From UMGS1491 sp944380925 (GTDB taxonomy: Bacteria > Bacillota > Clostridia > Oscillospirales > Acutalibacteraceae), in contig CALWJD010000001.1 in assembly GCA_944380925.1 (NCBI GenBank), positions 1-64,000 on the forward strand: a stretch of 64,000 nucleotides of DNA, written 5' to 3'. Position 1 is the stretch's first letter; every line of letters begins with the position of its first letter. Below the pieces are notes generated by a model. The model saw only the letters and a list, made by a program, of their open reading frames with translations, was not told the DNA's origin and did not search any database. Positions 44,377 through 53,928 of this stretch are shown here, piece by piece. Position numbers and translations under genes: made by a program.

Positions 44377-45710
44377 AACAGCACCGTCTTTTTAAAAATT
44401 TGAATTCCGTCACTCGTAACTTTTGCTTTAATTATTGGCGTCTGTATCGGCTTTCGAGTTCCTACTTTCAAAGAGCCGTTAAAAATCATTTCTGCTTCTT
44501 TGCATTTTTTTAAATCCGAAGAATATAGCGCAGCCAAAACATCGCCTTTCATAACCTTATCATTTGTCTTTTTGCAAAGTATTATACCGGCTTCGTAATC
44601 AATTTTATCTTCCTTGCGTTTACGGCCTGCCCCTAAAATCATAGCGGCTCTTCCTAAAGCTTCGGTATCCACTGCCTCTATGTAGCCTTCAAAATTGGAA
44701 ACAACTTCATACTTAACTTTTGAGCTATTTACGTAGTCTTTCTCAAACCTCGAAAGATCTCCGCCTTGAGCGCTAACCATTTCTTCAAGTTTTTTCATGG
44801 CACGGCCGCTTTTTATGCTTTCGGTTACCATATTTTTGCATTCTTCTATACTGCCCTTGCCTGCCATAAAAAGCATATTTGAAGCAAGATACAAACAAAC
44901 TTCTTTTAAATCCTTTGGGCCATTACCTTTTAAAACTTCACATGCTTCCCACACTTCCAAAGAATTTCCTATTGCGTTTCCGAGCGGTGAATCCATATCC
45001 GTTATTACAGCGACGACTTTTCTCTTAAAATCTTCGCCGATATTTACCATAATTTTTGAAAGCTCTACGGCATCTTCTTTTGTTTTCATGAAAGCGCCGC
45101 TTCCAACTTTCACGTCAAGTAAAATACAATCGGCACCCGAGGCAATCTTTTTGCTCATAATACTCGATGCAATAAGCGGCATACTTTCCACCGTTGCGGT
45201 AACATCACGAAGTGCGTATATCTTTTTATCCGCAGGAACTAAATTCCCGCTTTGACTTACAACGCAGCAACCAACTTTATTTACAACATCAAAAAAATCT
45301 TCAAGCGGAAGAGCAACATTCATACCGGGGATAGATTCCAATTTATCAACCGTTCCGCCGGTATGCCCAAGCCCCCTACCGGACATCTTTGCAACTTTAA
45401 CACCACACGCGGCAACTATCGGAGTAATTATAAGCGTTGTTTTATCGCCAACACCGCCGGTACTGTGCTTATCAACCTTTATCCCGTTTATCTTGGATAA
45501 ATCCATAACATCACCGGAGTGAAGCATACATTCCGTAAAAATTTTACATTCTCTGCTTGTCATTCCGCTAAAATATACTGCCATTAAAAATGCCGACATT
45601 TGATAATCGGCAATTTCATTATTGATATATCCATTAATTAAAAATTTAATTTCTTCTTCGTTTAGTTCTTTTTTATCTCTCTTTTTAGCTATTATGTCGT
45701 ACGCGCGCAC
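44373..45710 (-). CDS. pdp: Pyrimidine-nucleoside phosphorylase
   Basis: This 445-residue enzyme has GGVGDKTTLIITPIVAACGV followed by KMSGRGLGHTGGTVDKLESI, the thymidine/pyrimidine phosphorylase signature, and a C-terminal lipoyl-like domain. It cleaves uridine and deoxynucleosides with phosphate. The start is GTG with only a weak GGGGG site, so expression may depend on read-through from deoC, 21 bases upstream. The deoxyribose-1-phosphate it makes goes to DeoB and DeoC, encoded in the same run. Confidence 0.95.
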   Translation of the reverse strand: MRAYDIIAKKRDKKELNEEEIKFLINGYINNEIADYQMSAFLMAVYFSGMTSRECKIFTECMLHSGDVMDLSKINGIKVDKHSTGGVGDKTTLIITPIVAACGVKVAKMSGRGLGHTGGTVDKLESIPGMNVALPLEDFFDVVNKVGCCVVSQSGNLVPADKKIYALRDVTATVESMPLIASSIMSKKIASGADCILLDVKVGSGAFMKTKEDAVELSKIMVNIGEDFKRKVVAVITDMDSPLGNAIGNSLEVWEACEVLKGNGPKDLKEVCLYLASNMLFMAGKGSIEECKNMVTESIKSGRAMKKLEEMVSAQGGDLSRFEKDYVNSSKVKYEVVSNFEGYIEAVDTEALGRAAMILGAGRKRKEDKIDYEAGIILCKKTNDKVMKGDVLAALYSSDLKKCKEAEMIFNGSLKVGTRKPIQTPIIKAKVTSDGIQIFKKTVLL

Positions 45711-45731
45711 TTTAAAAAGCCCCCATTAAAT

Positions 45732-46388
45732 CTAATTGTTTAAAGATTTTACTATCTTTACAATTCTGCTTGTTCCCAAACGATTTGCCCCTGCTTCTAT
45801 AAATTTTTCCGCATCTTCAAGGCTGCTTATTCCACCCGCAGCTTTGATTTGAACGTTAGGTCCAACATGTTTCTTAAACAAAACTATATCCTCAAGCTTA
45901 GCGCCTGACTTTGAAAATCCTGTTGAAGTTTTTATAAAATCAGCGCCTGCATCGGTCACTATTTTGCACATGGTAATCTTTTCCTCATCTGTTAAAAGAC
46001 AGGTTTCAACTATAACTTTTAAAATCTTATCTTTACACATAAGTTTTATGCGCCTTATTTCAGATTCAACGTAACTGAAATTTTTCTCTTTTAATTTGCC
46101 TATATTTATAACCATGTCTATCTCATCGGCGCCATTATCAATAGCACTTTGTGTTTCAAACATCTTAACGCCTGACATATTATAGCCATTTGGAAACCCT
46201 ATAACCGTACAAATCTTCAGTTTATCACCAACATAATTTTTGCTATCTTTAACAAAGCACGGCGGAATGCATACAGACGCCACTTTATACTTCATGCCAT
46301 CGTCACAAATTTCTCTAATTTCGTCCCATGTAGCCACAGGCGATAGCAAAGTATGGTCAACCTTCGACAAAATCTCTTCTATATTCAT
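45732..46388 (-). CDS. deoC: Deoxyribose-phosphate aldolase
   Basis: This 218-residue TIM-barrel enzyme has the Schiff-base lysine in FIKTSTGFS, a second key lysine in VIVETCLL/KAAGGI, and EIDMVINIG. It splits deoxyribose 5-phosphate into acetaldehyde and glyceraldehyde 3-phosphate. AAGGGGG lies before the ATG. It links the DeoB product to central metabolism. Confidence 0.97.
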   Translation of the reverse strand: MNIEEILSKVDHTLLSPVATWDEIREICDDGMKYKVASVCIPPCFVKDSKNYVGDKLKICTVIGFPNGYNMSGVKMFETQSAIDNGADEIDMVINIGKLKEKNFSYVESEIRRIKLMCKDKILKVIVETCLLTDEEKITMCKIVTDAGADFIKTSTGFSKSGAKLEDIVLFKKHVGPNVQIKAAGGISSLEDAEKFIEAGANRLGTSRIVKIVKSLNN

Positions 46389-46406
46389 AATGAGCCCCCT
46401 TAAATT

Positions 46407-47330
46407 CTATCTTGCACCCTTTTCATACGGAACACCGGAAGCCTTTGGAGCAGATGAACGCCCGACAAAGATTATAAGCATTACTATGGTTAAAACATAT
46501 GGTATCATGGCTAAAATCGTTGAAGGAACCTGAACATTGCCTCCACCTAACATAATAACCAATGCTTGAGAAAATCCAAAAAGCAAACAAGCAAAGTACG
46601 TACTAAACGGGCGCCATTTACCAAATATTACCGCCGCCAAAGCAATAAATCCTTGCCCACTTATAGCGGTTGGAGTAAACTGAGAAATTATGGCAAGAGT
46701 AACCGTACCTCCGCCAATTCCTGCTAAAAATCCGGACATAATTACGCAAGTATAGCGAGACTTATAAACTGAGACTCCCAATGTATCCACAGCAGCAGGG
46801 TGCTCTCCCATAGCTCTAATTCTAAGCCCCCATTTTGTTTGGTAAAGAACAAACCATGCAATAAACACCACAGCAAGCGCAAGAATAACGGTGGCATCAA
46901 TGCTTAAATTACTAAAAGGAGTGCCCTGCAAATACTGTTTATCTATAATTTTAGGCAATTTATGTGGGACAGGCTGAGTGGTTGTTGCGCCACCAAAAAA
47001 ATAACGAGATAAAAACATTGCAACACCGGGCCCTATTAAATTTATAGCCAAACCGGATACCGTCTGGTCAGCGCGAAAAGTTATTGACGCAATAGCATGC
47101 AGCAGCGCCAAAAGAGCTCCAGACAGTCCCGCGCAAAGCAAACCTATCCAAGGGTTGTGCGTAAAATATCCAACAGCGGCGCCCGTAAGAGCACCTATGC
47201 TCATCATGCCTTCAAGACCAATATTTACTATTCCGGAACGTTCCGAAATAACACCGCCAATGGCTGCCAAAGCAAGCGGCGCAGAATACATAAGAGTAAT
47301 AGATATCGCTATCAAAATACTGCCAAGCAT
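46407..47330 (-). CDS. nupQ: Nucleoside ABC transporter permease (NupQ-like)
   Basis: This 307-residue protein has about eight membrane helices and the opening SERSGIVNIGLEGMMSIGA, typical of the smaller permease of BMP-type nucleoside importers. AAGGAGG lies upstream, within the last codons of nupP. It forms the channel together with NupP. Confidence 0.93.
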   Translation of the reverse strand: MLGSILIAISITLMYSAPLALAAIGGVISERSGIVNIGLEGMMSIGALTGAAVGYFTHNPWIGLLCAGLSGALLALLHAIASITFRADQTVSGLAINLIGPGVAMFLSRYFFGGATTTQPVPHKLPKIIDKQYLQGTPFSNLSIDATVILALAVVFIAWFVLYQTKWGLRIRAMGEHPAAVDTLGVSVYKSRYTCVIMSGFLAGIGGGTVTLAIISQFTPTAISGQGFIALAAVIFGKWRPFSTYFACLLFGFSQALVIMLGGGNVQVPSTILAMIPYVLTIVMLIIFVGRSSAPKASGVPYEKGAR

Positions 47331-47332
47331 CG

Positions 47333-48454
47333 CTATTTAGCCTCCTTTTCCAAAAACTTATTTACAAGAGACGGAATAATTCTAACCAAAGCCACGAAGA
47401 ATACTATGGTACCAATCATAATATTTACTATTTCGGACGGAGCGCCCGTTTTAAACTGCAAAGTCTGACCCGCATAAATCAGCGAACTGAACATAAGGCC
47501 GGCAAATATACAGCCAATCGGCGAACTACCCGCAATAAGCGCAACAGATAAACCATTAAAACCATAATTTTCAAACATCGAAAGCACTTGGACGCCATGA
47601 GTTGACGTACCCGTTATGTTTAAAGCTCCTGCCAGTCCCGAAAGCGCTCCGGCAATCAGCATTGTGTAAATTATATTTCTGTTAACATTCATTCCCGCAT
47701 TTTCTGCCGCTTCGGTATTAAGCCCTGACGCACGGAACTCAAAACCTTTTCTTGTTTTATAAATTATAACCCAAATAAGTATTGCAGCTGCCACGGCAAT
47801 CAAAAAATTGAAATTAAAATCGGTTTTTAAAATTATATCATTTAAAAGCGGATTTTCTTTCAAAAATCTTCTTCCCTCATCAGAAAATTTCCAGTCATAT
47901 AAAAACATTGTAAAACCGGAATGGTTTATGGGGAAAGTTCCGTCACTCTCGGGTTTGTGGAACATTTCAGAATTTGAAACATAATTGCAAAGATAAAGAG
48001 AAATCCAGTTAAACATTATGCTTGTTATAACTTCGTGAATACCAAATTTGGCTTTTAAAAATCCTACAATTCCGCCAACCAAAGCGCCGGCCAAAACGCC
48101 CGACAATATAACCAAAGGAATTTGTATTATTGGGTGAAAATCAAATATAATTCCAACTATGGTTGCAGCTATTGTTGAAGATATGTACTGTCCCTCAGCG
48201 CCGATGTTAAAAAGTCCCATCTTAAACGCAAATGCAACACTAAGACCGGTAAGTATAATAGGGGTGCTTTTTAGTATAACATTTATTATAAATTTTGGTC
48301 TCGAAAAAACTGCATTTATCATAACCGCAAGCGAACGAACAGGACTATATCCGGTTATAAATAATATTAAACTTGCCACCAAAAATCCCAAAACTACGGC
48401 AATACACGTTCCAACGAAAGGATTTTTCAAAAAATTAGCAACTTTTTTATTCAT
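47333..48454 (-). CDS. nupP: Nucleoside ABC transporter permease (NupP-like)
   Basis: This 373-residue protein has about nine membrane helices. It carries KSTPIILTGLSVAFAFKMGL and FNIGAEGQYISSTIAATIVG, the conserved pattern of the larger BMP-system permease, and EVITSIMFNWISLYL in the middle. Its start overlaps the ATPase stop by 8 bases, indicating coupling. Confidence 0.93.
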   Translation of the reverse strand: MNKKVANFLKNPFVGTCIAVVLGFLVASLILFITGYSPVRSLAVMINAVFSRPKFIINVILKSTPIILTGLSVAFAFKMGLFNIGAEGQYISSTIAATIVGIIFDFHPIIQIPLVILSGVLAGALVGGIVGFLKAKFGIHEVITSIMFNWISLYLCNYVSNSEMFHKPESDGTFPINHSGFTMFLYDWKFSDEGRRFLKENPLLNDIILKTDFNFNFLIAVAAAILIWVIIYKTRKGFEFRASGLNTEAAENAGMNVNRNIIYTMLIAGALSGLAGALNITGTSTHGVQVLSMFENYGFNGLSVALIAGSSPIGCIFAGLMFSSLIYAGQTLQFKTGAPSEIVNIMIGTIVFFVALVRIIPSLVNKFLEKEAK

Positions 48455-49979
48455 TGCCTTTGCCTCCTGCCATAAGTAGTCCTATCTGACGTTCGTCTGT
48501 TTCGTCTTGATCAAACTCCCCTACTATTGTTCCGTTATATATTACGGCTATCTTATCGGCAACATCCAATATTTCATCCAGCTCAAGAGAAATCAAAAGT
48601 ATAGCTTTGCCTTTATCACGTAAATTAATAAGCGTTTTATGTACGTACTCAATAGCTCCAACGTCCAAGCCACGCGTAGGCTGCACGGCCACCAATAGAT
48701 CCGGATCGTTGGCAACTTCTCTTCCTATAATGAGCTTTTGCTGATTTCCGCCCGAAAGCCCCCTTATGGGAAGATATTTGCAATCAGCAGGTCTTACGTC
48801 ATAATCTTTTATAATCTGATCTGCAAAATTATCACGTTCTTCATAATTTAAAAATCCATTTACATTAAATTGTTCATCACGATATTTTTCCAGTATCAAA
48901 TTATCAGCAACAGACATATCCAAAACAGACCCAAACCTGTGCCTATCTTCATGAATAAACGAGATTTTATTATCAAGCACATTGCGAATTCCGGTGTTTT
49001 GTATTTCTTTGCCGTTTATAATTATCTTACCCGATTCGGCATGGCGCTTTCCGAGTATACACTCTAAAAGTTCCTTTTGTCCGTTCCCGTCAACGCCTGC
49101 TAAACCATATATTTCGCCCTTATGAATCGACATAGAAAGATTCTTAACTCTATCTACACCCCGTTCACACTTTACGTTAAGATCATTAATTTCAAAAACA
49201 ACTTCACCGGGAGTGGCTTTTTGTTTATCAACAAGCAACTTAACCTTTCTTCCGACCATCTTTTCGGCAAGACTCTGTTCACTTTCAGAACTGACGTCAA
49301 CACAGCCCATTAACTTTCCTTTTCTGATAATGGTGCATTCTTTGGCAGAAGTCTTAATTTCTTTTAGTTTGTGAGTAATTATGATAACGGTTTTTCCGTC
49401 TTTCTTTAGATTTTCTATAACTTCCATAAGTTCGTCAATTTCTTGAGGAGTTAAAACCGCAGTAGGTTCATCTAAAATCAGTATTTCAGCGCCCCTATAG
49501 AGTGCCTTTAATATTTCCACTTTTTGTTGCATACCAACCGAAATATTTCGGACTCTCTTTTTAAGTTCAACCTTCATACCATACTTTTTTATTATATCTA
49601 TCACTTTATGTTTTGCCTTGCGAGCATTTATAACACCAAATTTTCCGGTTGGTTCGTTTCCCAAAATAATATTTTGCAAAACGGTAAATTTATCAATCAA
49701 CATAAAATGTTGATGAACCATGCCTATACCGTGCGAGATGGCTACGCTTGGATTTTTTATATTCACAAGTTCACCGTTTAAATATATATCACCAAAATCT
49801 GCTCCGTACATACCATAAAGTATGTTCATAAGCGTGCTTTTTCCGGCGCCGTTTTCGCCAAGTATAGCGTGTGTTTCACCTTTTTTTACATCTAAATCAA
49901 CGGAATCTAAAACTCTGTGAGTTCCAAAATACTTAACAATACCTCTCATCTGTACTGCATATTCTTTGCTGATTTCCAA
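48447..49979 (-). CDS. nupO: Nucleoside ABC transporter ATPase (NupO-like)
   Basis: This 510-residue protein has two ABC domains in tandem. The first has Walker A GENGAGKSTLMN, signature ISVGMQQKVEI and Walker B ILILDEPTAVLT. The second has AGVDGNGQKELLE (degenerate P-loop), signature LSGGNQQKLII and LLVAVQPTRGLD. The uneven pair is normal for this class. The start is TTG with AAGGAGG 7 bases before it. Confidence 0.95.
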   Translation of the reverse strand: MEISKEYAVQMRGIVKYFGTHRVLDSVDLDVKKGETHAILGENGAGKSTLMNILYGMYGADFGDIYLNGELVNIKNPSVAISHGIGMVHQHFMLIDKFTVLQNIILGNEPTGKFGVINARKAKHKVIDIIKKYGMKVELKKRVRNISVGMQQKVEILKALYRGAEILILDEPTAVLTPQEIDELMEVIENLKKDGKTVIIITHKLKEIKTSAKECTIIRKGKLMGCVDVSSESEQSLAEKMVGRKVKLLVDKQKATPGEVVFEINDLNVKCERGVDRVKNLSMSIHKGEIYGLAGVDGNGQKELLECILGKRHAESGKIIINGKEIQNTGIRNVLDNKISFIHEDRHRFGSVLDMSVADNLILEKYRDEQFNVNGFLNYEERDNFADQIIKDYDVRPADCKYLPIRGLSGGNQQKLIIGREVANDPDLLVAVQPTRGLDVGAIEYVHKTLINLRDKGKAILLISLELDEILDVADKIAVIYNGTIVGEFDQDETDERQIGLLMAGGKGNE

Positions 49980-50030
49980 TGTTATCCTCCTTTTATGTAA
50001 CCAAAATGTCTTATATAATGCGAACTAAAT

Positions 50031-51116
50031 CTATATCTTCATTTTTGGAAGAAGTTTCATAAACTCATTATAAGCTTCCGGCGTACCCGGAGGAGTAATT
50101 TTTCCTTCGGAAATCTTATTTTTCAAAATCAAAGCCGAATCATAAACAGCTTTATCCATATTCGAAAAATCTTCCGAAATACCAACGCACTCTTCTTTAA
50201 GACCAAACGAGAATGTCTTTCCGCCGATTTGCTCACCGTTTTTAGCTTTATTTGATATTATATTTATTGCTTTACCTACGTTTTTAAGTGCGGAAGTAAG
50301 AACATTTTTCGGCGCAAGGTATGCTTGGTCCAAATCCGCTCCGATTGCAAGTTTTTCAGTTTCTTTTGCCGCTTCTATTATACCAACTCCAGCGCCTCCT
50401 GCAGCATGAAATATAATATCACAATCATCAAACATTTTTATTGCAATTGCTTTACCTTTCGCAGAATCCGTAAAGCTTTCGGCATATTGAACTTTAACAT
50501 CTATATTCTTTCCGAGTTTCTTGGCACCATAAACAACGCCCGCTCTATAACCATACTCAAATTGATCTATAACCATTCCTTTTATACCGCCGACAAATCC
50601 CACACAATTTCTTTTTGTTGTCATGGCAGCCACATATCCTGCCAAAAAGGAAGATTCTTCAGACCTAAACACAACTCCAGTTACATTATCCTGAGTTTTA
50701 TCACCAAAAGAATAGTCAGCTATTGCGTAATTAAGCTCGGGGTTAGTCTTAGCAGCCATATCGATGGTATCAGCTAATTTAAACCCTATTCCCCAGATAA
50801 GATCGGTATGCTCATCTGCAAGTTTATCCATATTAATGGGAAAATCTGAATTTTGCGAGCATTCAACATAACTTACGCGTGAACCGGTTTCTTTTTCAAA
50901 AGTTTTCATACCTTCCCAAGCAGATTGCTGAAAAGATTGGTCATTAATTCCGCCGCCATCTGTTACCATAGCAGTAAAAAATCTTCCGTCATTTTCTTCA
51001 CCGGATATAACTTTATAGCTAATTTTTGCCAAAAACGCCATAAGTCCAACAGTTAAAAGGCCAAAAGTACTTGCCCATACAATCTTACGTATCTTTTGGG
51101 AATTGATTTTTTTCAT
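50031..51116 (-). CDS. nupN: BMP-family nucleoside-binding protein, membrane-anchored
   Basis: This 361-residue protein has the BMP/PnrA fold: VTDGGGINDQSFQQSAWEG at the start of the domain, GIGFKLADTIDMAA, and GFVGGIKGMVIDQFEYGYRA. It should deliver nucleosides to NupOPQ, encoded next. Family members are usually lipoproteins with a Cys after the signal peptide. Here the N-terminal helix (IVWASTFGLLTVGLMAFLA) has no cysteine at all, so it is probably held by that uncleaved helix. The ATG at 51116 follows GGAGG by 6 bases; an upstream TTG lies on that site. Confidence 0.93.
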   Translation of the reverse strand: MKKINSQKIRKIVWASTFGLLTVGLMAFLAKISYKVISGEENDGRFFTAMVTDGGGINDQSFQQSAWEGMKTFEKETGSRVSYVECSQNSDFPINMDKLADEHTDLIWGIGFKLADTIDMAAKTNPELNYAIADYSFGDKTQDNVTGVVFRSEESSFLAGYVAAMTTKRNCVGFVGGIKGMVIDQFEYGYRAGVVYGAKKLGKNIDVKVQYAESFTDSAKGKAIAIKMFDDCDIIFHAAGGAGVGIIEAAKETEKLAIGADLDQAYLAPKNVLTSALKNVGKAINIISNKAKNGEQIGGKTFSFGLKEECVGISEDFSNMDKAVYDSALILKNKISEGKITPPGTPEAYNEFMKLLPKMKI

Positions 51117-51176
51117 AATTTCCTCCAAATCGAAATTATAATTAAAAAATTAATGTAAATAGTTACAACCGGCAGT

Positions 51177-51887
51177 TTACAGAACCGATTCCAAAGCAAT
51201 CTCCGCCATTTTGCAAAATCCGGTTTCACGTTCGCTTGACGGCAATGCACATCCTTTAAGTGGGCAATCGGAAATTGTTAATATGCACAGCGCGTCTTTG
51301 TTTGCTTTTGCAGCATTCATATAAAGAGCAGCTGCTTCCATTTCAACTGCCAAAACCCCCATTGTACCCCATTTTTCGAGGTAACTCCTCTCACTGTAAA
51401 ACACATCGCTTGAAAGTACATTACCAACAAAATATTTGGCATCAAGCTTTTGTGCGCAAGCTTCTGCTTTTTTCAAAAGATTAAAATTAGCAATAGGCGC
51501 AAAAGTACCATTCAAACCATATTGACTTCCATAATTTGAATCTGTACAAGCTCCCATTGCCAATACTATATCATTTAAATTAATACTTGAATCAATAGCT
51601 CCGGCACTACCAATTCTTATTATTTTTGTTACATCGTAAAAATTATAAAGCTCATAAGAATATATTCCAATTGAGGGCATACCCATACCGCCCCCCATAA
51701 TTGAGACTCTTTTTCCTTTGTATTTTCCGGTAAAGCCAAACATATTGCGAACTGTATTAAAACACTTTACTTCTTCCAAAAAATTTTCAGCTATAAACTT
51801 AGCTCTGAGAGGGTCTCCGGGCGTAAGGACAACATCGGCAACTTCCCCTTTTCGAGCACCTATATGAGGAGTAGGAATACTGGACAT
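51177..51887 (-). CDS. deoD: Purine-nucleoside phosphorylase
   Basis: This is a 236-residue enzyme of the hexameric DeoD type. It has PTPHIGARKGEVADVVLTPG, GMGMPSIGIYSYEL, RIGSAGAIDSSI, VEMEAAALY and TISDCPLKG. It cleaves purine (deoxy)nucleosides with phosphate. The start at 51887 is set by the family N-terminus, though it has no clear ribosome-binding site. The frame stays open 45 codons further (to 52022) with an AAAGGTGGTGAAGG stretch inside, so a longer N-terminus is not excluded. Confidence 0.92.
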   Translation of the reverse strand: MSSIPTPHIGARKGEVADVVLTPGDPLRAKFIAENFLEEVKCFNTVRNMFGFTGKYKGKRVSIMGGGMGMPSIGIYSYELYNFYDVTKIIRIGSAGAIDSSINLNDIVLAMGACTDSNYGSQYGLNGTFAPIANFNLLKKAEACAQKLDAKYFVGNVLSSDVFYSERSYLEKWGTMGVLAVEMEAAALYMNAAKANKDALCILTISDCPLKGCALPSSERETGFCKMAEIALESVL

Positions 51888-52054
51888 AAAAACAGGCACA
51901 ATAAATATTGCCGGCAAAAACTTGCCAATAATATTTATCTCGCCTTCACCACCTTTAAAATTTTTTTGATCTAATATGCTACGCCAAATTAGAATCGACA
52001 TTTTTTGCACTTTGAAATACATAAAACAATCATAAATGTAAAATTTAAATGTTT

Positions 52055-52738
52055 TTACTCATTCTTAATTTGATTTTTACAATCCGATTTTATCACTTTG
52101 TCAAATGCTTTGTCAAGAAGTTCGTAAGATTTTTGAATAATTGGGCCACCAACAAAAACACAAAATAATGTAATGATCCCTACTCTTCCTCCCATGAGCC
52201 ACCCAAAAAGGAGTGTGAGAGCATCTAAAACAATTTTTACTATTCTAAAAGATTTTTTCATTTTCTTGCTAATAATAACCGCCATTGCCGTCCATGGATC
52301 AACACCTATATCTACCGCCATAAAGCCACCCAAACCTATAAAACAAAATAGGCACCCCAAAAGCGAAAACAAAATTTGCCAAACAAATACTTCCGGAATT
52401 TGGAAAGACTTATAAATCCAAATTCCTAAATTTATAAATGTTCCCAAAATAAAGATATAAATAACCGTACCTATATGTACATACTTTTTACTGATAAAAA
52501 ATACTGCGGCAACTAAACTTGCGTTTAGTATACTTGCTACCATTCCAACGCTAATGCCTGTAACTTTACTGAGCCCTTCGTAGAAAACCGTTATGGGATC
52601 CGCACCTTGCGCCGTAACTACATTTATTCCGCAGCCGAGCCCCAAAAGCATAAGACTCAAAGTGCACAGTATTACTTTTATTCCCCATGACCTTGCCGCA
52701 TTTTGCTTAATTATTTCTCTAATTTTAAATTTTTTCAT
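52055..52738 (-). CDS. YczE/YitT-type membrane protein
   Basis: This 227-residue protein has about five membrane helices. It matches the YczE family: LMLLGLGCGINVVTAQGADP near the start, FIGLGGFMAVDIGVDPWTAM in the middle, and LLFGWLMGGRVGIITLFCVF. The family's substrate is not firmly known. Here it sits between deoB and deoD, overlapping deoB by 4 bases, so a link to nucleoside or pentose transport is a fair guess. Confidence 0.85.
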   Translation of the reverse strand: MKKFKIREIIKQNAARSWGIKVILCTLSLMLLGLGCGINVVTAQGADPITVFYEGLSKVTGISVGMVASILNASLVAAVFFISKKYVHIGTVIYIFILGTFINLGIWIYKSFQIPEVFVWQILFSLLGCLFCFIGLGGFMAVDIGVDPWTAMAVIISKKMKKSFRIVKIVLDALTLLFGWLMGGRVGIITLFCVFVGGPIIQKSYELLDKAFDKVIKSDCKNQIKNE

Positions 52739-53901
52739 TTAATGACATCCTTTAAAAAGGAACTACCTTTATTTTTTTCTTTAACTCCCAAATATTCAAG
52801 TACTGTTGCACCGGTATCGGCAAAGCCGCTACGCACACCAAGATTTACGCCCTGTTTTATATTGTTTCCAAAAATTACCATCGGAGTATATTCTCTTGAA
52901 TGATCCGTTGACGCTGTTGTGGGATCACACCCGTGATCTGCCGTTATAATGAGAACATCATCGGGACGTAGTTTTGCACAAATTTCTGAAAGTTTCTTAT
53001 CGAAAAACGAAAGAGCCTCCGCATAGCCATCAACATTATTTCTATGCCCATAAAGCATATCAAAATCAACCAAATTCACAAAACAAAGACCTTCAAAATT
53101 CCTCTCCATGACTTCCAAAGTTTTATTGATTCCATCTTCGTTACCCTTTGTAAGTATTTTCTCCGTAACGCCTCTGCCTGCAAATATATCGCTTATTTTT
53201 CCTATTGCTATAACCGATTTACCGCTATCTTTAATAAAATCAAGCATGGTCTTTTCGGGCGGTGCAAGGGCAAAATCGTGGCGGTTGGTAGTTCTTACGT
53301 AATTTGGGTACTCACCTTTGAACGGACGAGCAATAACTCTGCCGACAGCATGCTCGCCAACCAGCATTGCACGTGCAATCTCGCAATATTTATAAAGCTC
53401 CTCAACACTTACAACATCTTCGTGCGCCGCAATTTGAAAAACACTATCTGCGGAAGTATACACGATAAGTTTACCGGTTTCAACGCTTTCTTTTCCAAAA
53501 TCTTTTATAACTTCCGTCCCCGAATATGGTCTGTTACAAAGTGTTTTTCTACCGGTTTTTTGCTCAAATTCTTCGATTACTGATTTTGGAAATCCGTTAG
53601 GATAAGTCGGAAGAGGCCTCCCCGATTCTATTCCCGCAATCTCCCAATGGCCGATAATCGTATCTTTTCCGTTAGATACCTCTTTCATTTTGGCAAAAGA
53701 AGCCGTTGGATTTTCGTAACTTTTTGCATAATCCATACCGTCAATATTAAAAAGTCCCATTTTTTCCATATTTGGCATATTAAAGTTTTTGTTATTAAAA
53801 CACGCTTTCATCGTGTTACTGCCGGCATCACCATACTTATCGGCATCCGGCATTTCGCCAATTCCAACACTATCGAGAACTATTAAAAAAACTCTTTTCA
53901 T
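52735..53901 (-). CDS. deoB: Phosphopentomutase
   Basis: This 388-residue alkaline-phosphatase-superfamily enzyme has VFLIVLDSVGIGEMPDA (first metal site and residues), DTIIGHWEIAG and IITADHGCDPTTASTDHSRE. It converts (deoxy)ribose 1-phosphate to the 5-phosphate, feeding DeoC or PRPP synthesis. The ATG at 53901 is preferred for its GAGGT spacing. It opens the salvage run, 28 bases after parC, so it may share that upstream transcript. Confidence 0.96.
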   Translation of the reverse strand: MKRVFLIVLDSVGIGEMPDADKYGDAGSNTMKACFNNKNFNMPNMEKMGLFNIDGMDYAKSYENPTASFAKMKEVSNGKDTIIGHWEIAGIESGRPLPTYPNGFPKSVIEEFEQKTGRKTLCNRPYSGTEVIKDFGKESVETGKLIVYTSADSVFQIAAHEDVVSVEELYKYCEIARAMLVGEHAVGRVIARPFKGEYPNYVRTTNRHDFALAPPEKTMLDFIKDSGKSVIAIGKISDIFAGRGVTEKILTKGNEDGINKTLEVMERNFEGLCFVNLVDFDMLYGHRNNVDGYAEALSFFDKKLSEICAKLRPDDVLIITADHGCDPTTASTDHSREYTPMVIFGNNIKQGVNLGVRSGFADTGATVLEYLGVKEKNKGSSFLKDVIK

Positions 53902-53928
53902 AAACATACCTCGCAATATTTTATATTG

